Source: Aegilops tauschii subsp. strangulata (taxonomy: Eukaryota; Streptophyta; Magnoliopsida; Poales; Poaceae). From it: a DNA stretch of 64,000 nt. Positions 35,361 to 46,363 of the stretch are shown here, in pieces (position 1 is the stretch's first letter; each line of letters opens with the position of its first letter). The notes beneath the pieces are model-generated. The model was not told the DNA's origin. It did no database searches and saw only the letters and a program-made list of their open reading frames with translations. The translations under genes and the position numbers were made by a program. Where the stretch lies: positions 153,823,148-153,887,147 of the forward strand of contig NC_053040.3 of assembly GCF_002575655.3 (NCBI RefSeq), read 5' to 3'.

Positions 35361-36160
35361 CTGGCGTACCGCAGAACGGAGGAAACGACCTTGTGTTCGA
35401 CTGGCCACGTTCGAAACGGGATCCTGTTCATCGGGAGGGGTCTGGCGTACCGCAAAACGGAGCAAACGGACCTCCTACAGTCGAAACGGGGGTCCTGTTG
35501 ATCGGGTGGGGTGTGGCGTACCGCAAAACGGAGGAAACAGACTTGTGTTGGAGCGCTACGGTCGAAATGGGGGTCCTGTTCATCGGGAGGCGTGTGGCGT
35601 ACTGCAAAACAGGACTCCACGGGATACTGTTCATCTCCACCGTCGACCCCCTCCAGCCTCCACGGGCTACTATTCATCCACCGTCGACCTCCTCCAGCCT
35701 CCACCTGCGACTGTTCATCAACAGGCTCCTGTTCATCCAGCCTCCACCGCGCGCTACTCCACCGGCTACTGTTCAACTAGCCCTCTCCACGGGCTCCTGT
35801 TCAACCACCCCTCCACGGGCTACTGTTCATCCTGCCGTCCACCGTCTACTGTTCATCCTGCCCTCCACGGGGTGGTCCTGTTCATCCTGCCCTCCACGGG
35901 GTGGTCCTGTTCATCCTGCCCTCCACGGGGTCCTGTTCATCCAGCCCCAACCGGCTCGAACGATCGGGGTCCTGTTCATCCACCCCCACCGAGAACTGTT
36001 CATCCAAACCCCCTAGCAACGCTCACTGTTCATCTAGAGGCAACGCCACGGGGTCATGTTCATCCACCCCCACCGGGAACTGTTCATCCAAACCCCCCAG
36101 CAACGCTCCCTGTTCATCCAGAGGCAGCATCGATCGGCTTCAGTTAGCAGCACTAGCGAA
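35361..36160. repeat. CACTA-2 right subterminal array (TGGCGTACCGC and TGTTCATCC repeats)
   Basis: 35361-35620 has four copies of a 72-82-bp unit starting TGGCGTACCGCAAAACGGAG. 35620-36160 has about twenty copies of a 20-40-bp unit with TGTTCATCC and C-rich spacers such as CTCCACGGG. Dense short subterminal repeats near one end are usual in CACTA elements and are candidate TnpA binding sites. Confidence 0.8.
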
Positions 36161-36606
36161 GGAATCGCCCGATCGGGTTCAGTTAACAGCCATCGATCGA
36201 TCGCTCGGGTTTAGTAACGCGTAGCCTGCAGTGCAATCGCTCGGGTTCAGTTAGAGCCCAACGCCTTGCTCGGGTTCAGTTAGAGCCCAACGCCTCGCAC
36301 ACACGCGCGTACGTACAGGAGAAACGCGCATCGCTCGGCCCCCGACCACCCACCGTAACTGGGGACTCCCCGATATTTTCCGCGCCCTCGCTTCTACCAT
36401 GGTTTTTTCCGTCATGGACGGCCCAAAGAATGTCATGCAGCCGCGTCTCCGGCCCGCCCAGGACGAAAAGCCCATTTTCTGTCATGATTTTTTGTCATAG
36501 AAGTAGGACGCCACCACATCTATGATGATACCGGGTTTTGTCACAATTATCGTCATAGAAGTGTCATAAGTATGACAGAAAAGATTTTCGTCCGGCCCAA
36601 AATGTC
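36161..36606. other. Right end flank of CACTA-2
   Basis: 36170-36300 has repeats of TCGGGTTCAGTTAGAGCCCA and a GATCGATCGAT stretch. 36480-36600 has GTCATAGAAGT-type motifs that mirror 5777-5990. Confidence 0.6.
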
Positions 36607-36630
36607 ACGGATGTGTCTTTTTTTGTAGTG
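36607..36630 (-). repeat. Right terminal inverted repeat of CACTA-2
   Basis: Ends TTTTTTTGTAGTG, the complement of CACTACAAAAAAA, followed directly by the TAT duplication (36631-36633). Confidence 0.9.
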
Positions 36631-36633
36631 TAT

Positions 36634-37862
36634 AGAGGAAACTTTAATTCTAAGCCGTTCCCTAGTAATTCCTCTAATAATTATGGTAATTCCTACAACA
36701 ACTCTTATGGAAATTTTAATAAGGTGCCCTCTGATTTTGAGACTAGTGTTAAAGAATTTATGATTTCGCAAAAGAATTTAATGCTTTGCTTGAAGAAAAA
36801 TTGCCTAAGATTGATGAGTTGGCTAGGAATGTGGATAGAATTTCTCTTGATGTTGATTCTTTGAAACTTAGATCTATTCCTCCTAAGCATGATATCAATG
36901 AGTCTCTCAAAGCCATGAGAATTTTCATTGATGAGTGCAAAGAAAGAACCGCTAGGATGCGCGCTAAGAAAGATTGCTTTGTAAAAGCGTGTTCTTCTAG
37001 TTTTCATGATAATAATGATGAAGATCTAAAAGTTATTGATGTGTCCCCCATTAAATCTTTATTTTACAATATGAATCTTGATAAAGATGGGACTGGAGAT
37101 GAGTCAACTTTACTTAAAAGGCATCCCAATGATTTGGAGTTTTTAGATCTTGATGCAAAAATTGGTAAAAGTGGGATTGAAGAGGTCAAAACTTTACATA
37201 GAAATGAACCCACTATTTTGGATTTCAAGGAATTTAATTATGATAATTGCTCTTTGATAGATTGTATTTCCTTGTTACAATCCGTGGTAAATTCTCCTCA
37301 TGTCTATAGTCAAAATAAAGCTTTTACCCAACATATCGTTGATGCTTTAATGCAATCTTATGAAGAAAAACTTGAATTAGAAGTCTCTATCCCTAGAAAA
37401 ATTTATGATGAGTGGGAACTTACTATTAATTAAGATTGAAGATCATGAATGCTATGCTTTGTGTGACTTGGGTGCTAGTGTTTCCACGATTCCAAAACTT
37501 TGTGTGATGTGTTAGGTTTCCGTGAATTTGATGATTGTTCTTTAAATTTGCATGTTGCGGATTCCACCATTAAGAAACCTATGGGAAAGATTAATGATGT
37601 TCTTATTGTTGCAAATAGGAATTAAGTGCCCATAGATTTCATTGTTCTAGATATAGATTGCAATCCTACATGTCCTATTATTCTTGGTAGACCTTTCCTT
37701 AGAACGATTGGTGCAATTATTGATATGAAAGAAGGAAATATTATATTCCAATTTCCGTTAAGGAAGGGTATAGAAAACTTTCCTAGGAAGAAAATTAAAT
37801 TACCTTATGAATCCATTATGAGAGTCACTTATGGATTGCATACCAAAGATGATAATACCTAG
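36634..37862 (+). pseudogene. gag C-terminus and aspartic protease of retroelement A, broken
   Basis: The gag frame resumes with an Asn/Ser/Tyr-rich stretch (NSSNNYGNSYNNSYGN). A one-base loss near 36779 shifts it. The next frame (36786-37433) covers the gag-protease linker, ending at a TAA caused by a short insertion near 37430. The protease follows: CDLGASVS at about 37463-37486 (the D-L-G-A active-site motif), IILGRPFL at about 37678-37700 in ORF 37626-37862, and a further one-base loss near 37493 and a TAA at 37623. This is an Athila-type retropepsin that would cleave Gag. At least four lesions make it non-functional. No RT motif follows. Confidence 0.8.
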
Positions 37863-40672
37863 ATCTATTCTTGTTTTTATGCCTAGCTAGGGCGTTAAAC
37901 GATAGCTTGGGAGGCAACCCAATTTTATTTTTGTTCCTGTTTAGTAATAAATAATTAATCTAGCCTCTGTTTGGATCTGTTTTTATGTTTTAATTAGTGT
38001 TTGTGCCAAGTAGAACCAATAGGATCTTCTTGGGTGATAGTTGTTTGATCTTGCTGAAAAAGACAGAAACTTTGCGCTCACGAAAATAATTGTTATAATT
38101 CACCAGAACGTGATAAATTGCCAATTCTTTTTGCAGTAGATCCATATACAAATTATCCAGGTTTTCCTAGTTTTTCAGAATTTTTGGAGTTCCATAAGTA
38201 TTCGAACAAATCAGATTGCTACAGACTGTTCTGTTTTTGACAGATTCTGTTTTTCGTGTGTTGTTTGCTTATTTTAATGAATCTACGGCTAGTATCGGGG
38301 GGTATGAACCATAGAGAAGTTGGAATATATTAGGTTTAACACCAATATAAATAAAGAATGAGTTCATTACAGTACCTTAAGGGTGTGGTTTGTTTTCTTA
38401 TACTAACGGAGCTCATGAGATTTTCTGTTGAGTTTTGTGTTGTGAAGTTTTCAAGTTTTTGGGTAAGATTTGATGGATTATGGAATAAGGAGTGGCAAGA
38501 GCCAAAGATTGGGGATGCCCAAGGCACCCCAAGGTAAAATTCAAGGACAACCAAAAGCCTAATCTTGGGGATGCCCCAGAAGGCATCCCCTCTTTCGTCT
38601 TCGTCTATCGGTAAGTTTACTTGAGGCTATATTTTTATTCACCACATGATATGTGTTTTGCTTGGAGCGTCTTGTATGATTTGAGTCTTTAATTTTTAGT
38701 TTACCACAATCATCCTTGCTGTACACACCTTTTGGAGAGACACACATGAATCGGAATTTATTAGAATACTCTATATGCCTCACTTATATCTTTTGAGCTA
38801 GATAATTTTGCTCTAGTGCTTCACTTATATCTTTTAGAGCACGGTGGTGGTTTTATTTTATAGAAATTATTTATCTCTCATGCTTCACTTATATTATTTT
38901 GAGAGTCCTTTAGAACAGCATGGTAATTTGCCTTGGCTATAAAATTAGTCCTAATATGATAGGCATCCAAGATGGGTATAATAAAAACTTTCATATAGAG
39001 TGCATTGAATACTATGAGAAGTTTGATAATTGATGATTGTTTTGAGATATGAAGATGGTAATATTAAAGTTGTGCTAGTTGAGTTATTGTGACATTGAGA
39101 AATACTTGTGTTAGAGTTTGCAAGTCCCGTAGCATGCACGTATGGTAAACGTTGTGTGACAAATTTGAAACATCAGGTGTTCTTTGATTGTCCTCCTTAT
39201 GAGTGGCGGTCGGGGACGAGCGATGGTCTTTTCCTACCAATCTATCCCCATGCACGTAGTGCTTGGTTTTTGATGACCTGTAGACTTTTTGCAATAAGTA
39301 TGTGAGTTCTTTATGACTAATGTTGAGTCCATGGATTATACGCACTCTCACCTTTCCATCATTGCTAGCCTCTTCGGTACCGTGCATTGCCCTTTCTCAC
39401 CTTGAGAGGTGCAAACTTCGCCGGTGCATCCAAACCCCGTGATATGATACACTCTATCACACATAAACCTCCCTATATCTTCCTCAAAACAGCCACCATA
39501 CCTACCTATTATGTCATTTCCATAGCCATTCCGAGATATATTGCCATGCAACTTTCCACCGTTTCATTTATTATGACACGCTTCATCATTGTCATATTGC
39601 TTTGCATGATCATGTAGTTGACATCGTATTTGTGGCAAAGCCACCATGCATAATTTATCATACATGTCACTCTTGATTCATTGCCCATCCCGGTACACCG
39701 CCGGAGGCATTCAAATAGAGTCATACTGTGTTCTAGTATCGAGTTGTAATCTTTGAGTTGTAGATAAATAGAAGTGTGATGATCATCATTAATAGAGCAT
39801 TTTCCCAAAAAAAGAGGAAATGCCAAATAAAAAAAGGAAGGCCAAATAAAAAGAAAGAGAAAGGCCAAAAGGCCAAATAAAAAAAGAAAAAGGAAAAGGG
39901 ACAATGCTACTATCCTTTTTTCCACAATTGTGCTTCAAAGTAGCACCATGATCTTTATGATAGAGAGTCTCTTATTTTGTCACTTGCATATACTAGTGGG
40001 AATTTTTCATTATAGAACTTGGCTTGTATATTCCAACAATGGGCTTCCTCAAATGCCCTAGGTCTTCGTGAGCAAGCAAGTTGGATGCACACCCACTTAG
40101 TTTCTTTTGTTGAGCTTTCATACATTTATAGCTCTAGTGCATCCATTGCATGGAAATCCCTAGTCCTTGCATTGACATCAATTGATGGGCATCTCCCTAG
40201 CCCGTTGATTAGCCACGTCAATGTAAGACTTTCTCCTTTTTTGTCTTGTCCACACAACCCCCATCATTATATTCTATTCCACCCAAAGTGCTATGTCCAT
40301 GGCTCACGCTCATGTATTGCGTGAAAGTTGAAAAAAGTTTGAGATTACTAAAGTATGAAACAATTGCTTGGCTTGTCATCGGGGTTGTGCATGATGGGAG
40401 CATTTTGTGTGACGAAAATGAAGCATGGCCAAACTATATGATTTTGTAGGGATGAGCTTTCTTTGGTTATGTTATTTTGAGAAGACATAATTGCTTAGTT
40501 AGTATGCTTGAAGTATTATTATTTTTTATGTCAATATTAAACTTTTGTCTTGAATCTTTCAGATCTGAACATTCATGCCACAATAAAGAAAATTACATTG
40601 AAAATTATGTTAGGTAGCATTCCACATCAAAAATTCTGTTTTTATCATTTACCTACTCGAGGACGAGCAGGA
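37863..40672. other. Non-coding internal region of retroelement A
   Basis: 2.8 kb between the protease and the 3' LTR, where an autonomous Gypsy element would have RT, RNase H and integrase. None of their motifs are visible. It is AT-rich with CTTGGGGATGCCC repeats around 38515-38590, three copies of GCTTCACTTATATCTTTT-like sequence at 38770-38890 and an A-rich block at 39800-39900. Confidence 0.7.
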
Positions 40673-40690
40673 ATTAAGCTTGGGGATGCT
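40673..40690 (+). other. Polypurine tract of A
   Basis: TTAAGCTTGGGGATGCT directly precedes the 3' LTR. AAGCTTGGGGG-type tracts are usual in this lineage; retroelement B has one in the same place. Confidence 0.6.
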
Positions 40691-42275
40691 TGATACGTAT
40701 CCAACATATCTATAATTTTTTATTGTTCCATGCTATTATATTATCTGTTTTGGATGTTTAATGGGCTTTATTATGAACTTTTATATTATTTTTGGGACTA
40801 ACCTATTAACCGAAGGCCCAGTGCAAATTGCTATTTTTTTTTGCCTATTTCAGTGTTTCGCAGAAAAGGAATATCAAACGGAATCCAAACGCAATGAAAC
40901 CTTAGCGAGGATCGTTTTTGGAACAAATGCAATTCAGGAGACTTGGAGTGGACGTCAAGGAAGCAACCAGGCGGCTACGAGGTAGGGAGGCGCGCCTAGG
41001 GGGTAGGCACGCCCCCACCCTCGTGGGCCCCTCATGGCTCCACCGACCTACTTCTTTCGCCTATATATACTCATATACCCTGAAAACACCCAGGAGCACC
41101 ATGAAACCCTATTTCCACCGCCGCAACATTCTGTACACGTGAGATCCCATCTTGGGGCCTTTTTCGGCGCTCCACCGGAGGGGGAATCGATCACGGAGGG
41201 CTTCTACATCAACACCATAGCCTCTCCGATGATGTGTGAGTAATTTACCACAGACCTTCTGGTCAATAGTTATTAGCTAGATGGCTTGTTCTCTCTCTTT
41301 GGATCTCAATACAAAGTTCTCCTCGATCTTCTTGGAGATCTATTCGATGTAACTCTTTTTGCGGTGTGTTTGACGAGATCCGATGAATTGTGGGTTTATG
41401 ATCAAGATTATCTATGAACAATATTTGATTCTTCTCTGAATTCTTATATGCATGATTTAATATCTTTGCAAGTCTCTTCGAATTATCAGTTTGGTTTGGC
41501 CTACTAGATTGATCTTTCTTGCAATGGGAGAAGTGCTTAGCTTTGGGTTCAATCTTGCGGTGTCCTTTCCCAGTGACAGCAGGGGCAGCAAGGCACGTAT
41601 TGTATTTTTGCCATCGAGGATAAAAAGATGGGGTTTATATCATATTGCTTGAGTTTATCCCTCTACATCATGTCATCTTGCCTAATGCGTTACTCTGTTC
41701 TTATGAACTTAATACTCTAGATGGATGCTGGATAGCGGTCGATGTGTGGAGTAATAGTAGTAGATGCAGAATCGTTTCGGTCTACTTGTCACGGACACGA
41801 TGCCTATATACATGATCACGTCTAGATATTCTCATAACTATGCGCTTTTCTATCAATTGCTCGATAGTAATTAATTCACCCACCGTAATCTATGCTATCT
41901 TGAGAGAAGCCACTAGTGAAACCTATGGCCCCGGGTCTATCTTCCATCATATTATTTTCCTATCAATTTGCTATTTCTGCCACCGCTTATTTTGCAATCT
42001 TTACTTTCCAATCTATACAACAAAAATACAAAAAATATTTATCTTATTATATTTAACGGATCTCACTTTTGCAAGTGGCCGTGAAGGGATTGACAACCCC
42101 TTTATCGCGTTGGTTGCAAGGTTCTTGATTGTTTGTGCAGGTACTAGGGACTTGCGTGTAGTCTCCTACTGGATTGATACCTTGGTTCTGAAAAACTGAG
42201 GGAAATACTTACGCTACTTTGCTGCATCACCCTTTCCTCTTCAAGGGAAAACCAACGCATGCTCAAGAGGTAGCA
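40691..42275 (+). repeat. 3' LTR of retroelement A
   Basis: 1585 bp, starts TGATACGTATCC and ends CAAGAGGTAGCA; full-length match to 3128-4712. Followed by CCCTC. Confidence 0.95.
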
Positions 42276-42280
42276 CCCTC
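42276..42280. repeat. Target-site duplication CCCTC, right copy
   Basis: Matches 3123-3127. The CACTA-1 reading frame (minus strand) crosses this point. Confidence 0.93.
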
Positions 42281-42960
42281 ACAATCTGCTGAAGACCTAG
42301 GATTGTCCGAATCAGATGAAGATACATCGCCTGAAGCATGAGTGTTGTTGCTGCTACTCGGCATCTACAGAGAACACATGCGGAACTTAGGAAAGGAGGA
42401 TAAGCATAAAACTAACAACTCGGTATCAAGCTTTCTAAACATGACATGCAATAATTTAGAAAATGTACGGCTAATTTGTTAAGTTTGTGTGACTCGGGCG
42501 CCCGCGATATGTAAATAGGCAGTGACTTATTGGAACAAATACAACTTATATGTAGTAAGGAAGGTAGATAATTAACATATATACGCTCTCCGTTATTTTA
42601 TAGCCAATTTGGGAACATACAGAACGAAATTGGAAGAGGGATTGCGAGGAAATATGCCTCACCGCGATGGAGAGCAGTAACTAGCAGGCTTCTTAATGCA
42701 AACCCGGTCGGACCACAGGAGAGGCGAGGGTTACTGCATCGATATGCTGGAGGGTGGCTGGCGAGCAAACAAAGACGGCAAGGCGCGGGCCGCCGCGTGT
42801 TGGGAACGACAGTGGAGGTAGGCTTGACGCCGAAGAGCGGGCACACGACCGGGGTGAGCACAACAGCACCAGAGAGGGTTCTGCTGTGGATCTGGGGGAG
42901 GGGTAGCTGGCGATGGAGATTGGGTGGACTAGTTGAGTGAAACACGGGCGGACGGTGGGG
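42276..42960 (-). pseudogene. CACTA-1 second gene, 5' part: leader exon, intron and first coding exon
   Basis: The ATG at 42364 lies directly after an acceptor (CTGTAG|ATG) and opens a Ser/Asn/Asp-rich start that stays open to the CCCTC duplication and resumes in the same frame at 3122. A GC-rich exon, about 42960-42663, ends at the donor GCG|GTGAGG and would be the 5'-UTR; the intron is 42365-42662. The exon-intron-exon layout and frame fit show that A inserted 89 coding bases after the start codon of this gene. Confidence 0.7.
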
Positions 42961-44390
42961 TGGTGTTGGCGCCTAGGTGAAAAGGATGAAAAATATCCCT
43001 GGTAGCCACGCGCGTGGAAAGGCCTATGCAAACGGTTGCCTCTAAGCGCTCGTGTGCACAAACCGAATAATTTCGTTTGAAATGAAGACGTACTAATTTT
43101 GAAGTGAAGACGTGAGTTCATCGTTTCGCCTCTAAATTTTTCCCACGTAAGGCAATCACAATTATACCATGGGTTTGATTTGCTGGCGCATTTGAGGTCT
43201 CGTGTGCTATATGTAAGACATTTTTTGGCATTTACTGTGTATTTTGCCATATAAATCAATTCCTAGCCGGACTGCATTTCCTGTCGAAAGGGATGAGGAT
43301 TGCCGCTCGATCTGGGAGCATCCCACAGTGCAGACGTACGATCCGTGGGGTTTGGGTTCTGGCCAATCAGAACGCACGACTCAGATCGCGCACGCAACAA
43401 AGGGGGGCATCGGCCACGGTTTGGTAAGCACACGGCTTTCGTGAGTGAACCGTGTGCTATTTGAAAACATTTTTTGGGGAGGGGCTATTTGAAAACATTT
43501 ACATGCGCTATCGAAAGGGATGAGGATCACCGTTCGATCAAGGAGAATCCAACGGTGCAGACGTACGATCCGTGGGGTTTGGGTTCTGGCCAATCAGAAC
43601 GCAGGACTCAGATTGTGCGCGTGGCAATGGGGGGCATTGGCCACGGTTTAGTGGACACACAGCTTTCATGAGTGAACCATGTGCTATTTGAAAACATTTA
43701 CATTACCTAACATCATATTTTTGTTCGAATGAAAACATGAGTTCATCGTTTCACCTCCAATTTTTTTCCACGGTAAGAAATCACGATTGTACCCTATGGT
43801 TTGATTTTCTGGTACATTTTACCAGGCGGCAGGCCTCACTAGCAATCTCAAACTTTGAATATGCAAAAAAAGAGATCTCATTTGTATGTATATATATATA
43901 GTCACAACTACACGTGTGTGTTAGCAAGATCATTTGTGTGTCGCTTTGCGAGTTTTCATCCATTGTGCGAGAAACGGGAAAAAACTTCAAATAGTTCGGC
44001 CACAGGGTGCGGCCAGAGGCGTAGGCCTCGTTGGCATTTTAATTTCAAGAAATGCATATAGAGTCCGGAAACGAAAATCATTGTGTCACTGTCGCGTGCT
44101 ATCACGATCGCATGGAAAAAAATTGGTAAAGTTTGGCACAAGTTTTGGTGCTCGCACCTTCCATACCGGAGCATCTCACAAGAAGGATCATAGTTTCCAA
44201 AATGAGATGCGGCACTTCGGACTACAAATCGTTAGTTACTAGCTACATCATTCCGGCCCATTTCAGGTCATCTGCTATGTTTAAGTCATTCTTTGCACTT
44301 ACCTTGCATTGCATTTTAGTGCATATAATTAATTAAAGTCAAAAGCCCTACTACAACTACATGTGGGTGTTTTAGTTAGGCTATATATAC
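42961..44390. other. CACTA-1 non-coding region with internal duplications
   Basis: Copies of a block with GAAAGGGATGAGGAT and GATCCGTGGGGTTTGGGTTC lie at 43280, 43515 and again at 46865. A second block (GAGTTTTCATCC...GTGCGGCCAGAGGC...AAATTGGTAAAGTTTGGC) at about 43940-44290 recurs at 46395-46790. No ORF has family motifs. Confidence 0.6.
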
Positions 44391-44974
44391 TTAGGCTACT
44401 CATAGTGGAGAGTGCCATATACTAGTATCATGCATATATATATATATGTGATACTAGTGTATGATACTACCTTTAATTAATTATAGTGCATAATATAATA
44501 CATAGAGTATAGTAGCATAGATCATATTTATTGCCATGCATGACACAAATTAGCATCGCATTTAACATGATACAGTATCTACCTATATGTTACTCTAACC
44601 CTCTTTCTATATATATTTAATTCTTTGCCACACCAGCATACTTGCTATTTCCGAGTGCATGACATCGTCGGCTATGATACCAGCCTTATATAGTGGGGAG
44701 TATCATATACTATATATAGTATCATGCATATGATACTAGTGTATGATACTACGTACGTACCTTCATAGTGCATATATAGTATCATAGAGTAGTATATATC
44801 ATAGATGACCGTATTTATGGCCATGCATGACACAAAGTAGTATAGCATTTATTTTATATATATATATATATGTTACGGTATCTACCTATATTACTGCTTC
44901 TTTGCCACATCATCATATTTGCTATTCTCGAGTGCATGATACCGGCTATGATACCCCCACTATGGCCACCCTAA
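44391..44974. mobile_element. MITE pair with CATAGTGG ends
   Basis: Left end TTAGGCTACTCATAGTGG against the complement of the right end, TTAGGGTGGCCATAGTGG. An inner TATAGTGGGGAGTATCAT at 44693 suggests two related copies in tandem or one inserted in another. AT-rich with (TA)n runs. Superfamily unassigned. Confidence 0.6.
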
Positions 44975-45226
44975 GGCTGGTCGTAATATGGGAGTATCAA
45001 GCGGTATCATGCATGCCAACTAGACTTTTTGGATGATGTGGCACATAGTTAAATGAGGAAAGACAGGGTGTGGTATCATATCATGATACCGTATCATATT
45101 AAATGTTGTACTACTTTGTGTCATGCATGGCAATTAATAAGGCAACCTAAGATACTAACTTATGATACTATGCATGCGCGCATTACGGAGGTATTACCGA
45201 TCATATACTAGTATCATGCATATATA

Positions 45227-45548
45227 CTCCCTCCTTTCCGGTTTATAGGCTTATCTCAAAATTTTAGTTTTTCCATTTTATAAGGCTCAATTTGGTTGTT
45301 CCCCATCACATGTTCAGATTCCAAGGTGCATTAAATCATTGCATGCAAGTTTTAAGAGAAAATTGACCAATGCATGTACTTTATGCATGCATGTATTGCA
45401 ATTAATACATTGGTAAACATAATTTTTTGAGGAAAACAAAAGCTTTAATTGGGTGTTTTTGCAAACTACAAAAAGTATTCCACCACTCACCATCTACCTT
45501 GGTTGGTGAGATTTTTGAATTGAGCCCTATAAACTGGAAAGGAGGGAG
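45227..45548. mobile_element. Stowaway-like MITE, 322 bp
   Basis: Ends CTCCCTCCTTTCCGGTTTAT and its near complement ATAAACTGGAAAGGAGGGAG, flanked by TA (45225-45226 and 45549-45550). Confidence 0.85.
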
Positions 45549-45590
45549 TATGATACTAGCTAGTCTATGATATACTAGCTACCTCACTAA

Positions 45591-45884
45591 GAGCATGGTT
45601 AATAATACAGCCAACGGTCGGATATAAGAAGTTGCCATGTCATATACAGCCAACCTCTTAGCCGGCATGTACAATAATAAGTTTTAAATACGTACTAGTT
45701 TATCAATAATTGGCCCACCTTACATCCTCACAAAGTGTTTTGGGTCTCGTGTTGCAGCTGGCTCTACTAACCAAGAGCCCGCTTCTCTTCTCTCTCCTAT
45801 TCTCTTAATTTCCTCCAACTAATAAGCACATATATATTATTCTATTCCTTATATCCTGCTTATGTCACTCTATTGTACTTTCTC
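45591..45884. mobile_element. Tourist/Harbinger-like MITE
   Basis: Starts GAGCATGGTTAATAATACAG and ends TATTGTACTTTCTC, with flanking TAA on both sides (45588-45590, 45885-45887), as for PIF/Harbinger elements. Confidence 0.6.
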
Positions 45885-45887
45885 TAA

Positions 45888-46159
45888 GACTAGCCACAAT
45901 GGAGAGTAACATACACTAGTAACATACACATATCCCTAGCCTATGTTACTACCTTTCATAGTGGGTAGTAACATAAGCATGGTAACATGCATAGCCTCAT
46001 TTATTAGGTTATAGACTCATATTGCATTGGGACATGTGATGTTATATAGTAACTAGCAAAGTTACTCAAACTACCTCCTCATTAACTCATTGCCACATAA
46101 GCAAATTTGTTGAGATGGACTCGATGTTACTGTTGAAGTTACTCCCACTGTGGCTAGTC
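45888..46159. mobile_element. MITE with GACTAGCCACA ends
   Basis: Left GACTAGCCACAATGGAGAGT and the complement of the right end, GACTAGCCACAGTGGGAGTA: a long inverted repeat. No clear duplication. Superfamily unassigned. Confidence 0.7.
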
Positions 46160-46363
46160 CAATGCATAGTATCATAGAGTAGTATCATATGTAGTACTTT
46201 ATTTATTGTCATGCATGACACATAGTAGCATAACATTTATTATGATACGGTTTCATGATATGATACTTAACCCTCTCTTTCTTCTTTTAATTCTATGACA
46301 GCTCATCAAAATTGCCTAGTTGGCATGCATGATACTAGCTATGATACCCCTTTACTATCAGCC

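Larger units (their letters stand above)
5777..36630 (-). mobile_element. CACTA-2: 30.9-kb CACTA transposon nested in gag of A
   Basis: Left end CACTACAAAAAAATACAC and right end, read as its complement, CACTACAAAAAAAGACAC, with a TAT duplication. Both ends have subterminal repeats: GGCCCA-rich at left, GTTCATCC-rich at right. Its recognised transposon gene is a minus-strand Ptta/En/Spm-type gene (7400-14816). The interior also carries probable captured host sequence (F-box/FBD gene and a divergent neighbour), internal duplications and MITEs. I could find no TNP2 (Transposase_21) motifs, so this copy is probably non-autonomous. It may match the large wheat CACTA families (Jorge/Caspar type), unverified. 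Confidence 0.93.
3128..42275 (+). mobile_element. Retroelement A: Athila-lineage Gypsy LTR retrotransposon, gag/protease only, carrying CACTA-2
   Basis: Two LTRs of 1585 bp, beginning TGATACG and ending GAGGTAGCA, are flanked by the 5-bp TSD CCCTC. A tRNA-Asp primer site and a polypurine tract are present. Without nested CACTA-2 (5777-36630) the element is about 8.3 kb. Coding content is gag and an aspartic protease; no reverse transcriptase, RNase H or integrase motifs occur in the remaining 2.8 kb, which is AT-rich and non-coding. It would therefore depend on a partner for mobility. LTR sequence and primer type resemble wheat Sabrina/WHAM-like families; the exact family is from memory and unverified. 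Confidence 0.92.
44975..46363. mobile_element. MITE with GGCTGGTCGTAATATGGG end, carrying three other MITEs
   Basis: The left end GGCTGGTCGTAATATGGGAG and the complement of the right end, GGCTGATAGTAAAGGGG, form a degenerate inverted repeat, with GTATCATGCATGCC-like inner sequence on both sides. Elements at 45227-45548, 45591-45884 and 45888-46159 interrupt it. Confidence 0.6.

Noticed and set aside
35110..36147. A 345-codon plus-strand open frame
   Set aside because: It lies entirely in the right subterminal repeat array and repeats the same short peptides; other frames are open too.
35361..36160. Short regular repeats as a CRISPR-like array
   Set aside because: Repeats are unequal, spacers are not unique, and the setting is a plant transposon end.
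39509..39925. Hydrophobic minus-strand frame with many Leu and Phe
   Set aside because: It reads an A-rich low-complexity stretch with GGCCAAATAAAAA repeats in the non-coding part of A.
42598..43259. Two overlapping minus-strand frames
   Set aside because: They cover the leader exon and promoter of the CACTA-1 second gene; no protein motif and the splice donor lies inside.
44391..46363. Long inverted repeats as possible microRNA or siRNA hairpins
   Set aside because: The inverted ends are explained by MITE termini; no small-RNA evidence is available.
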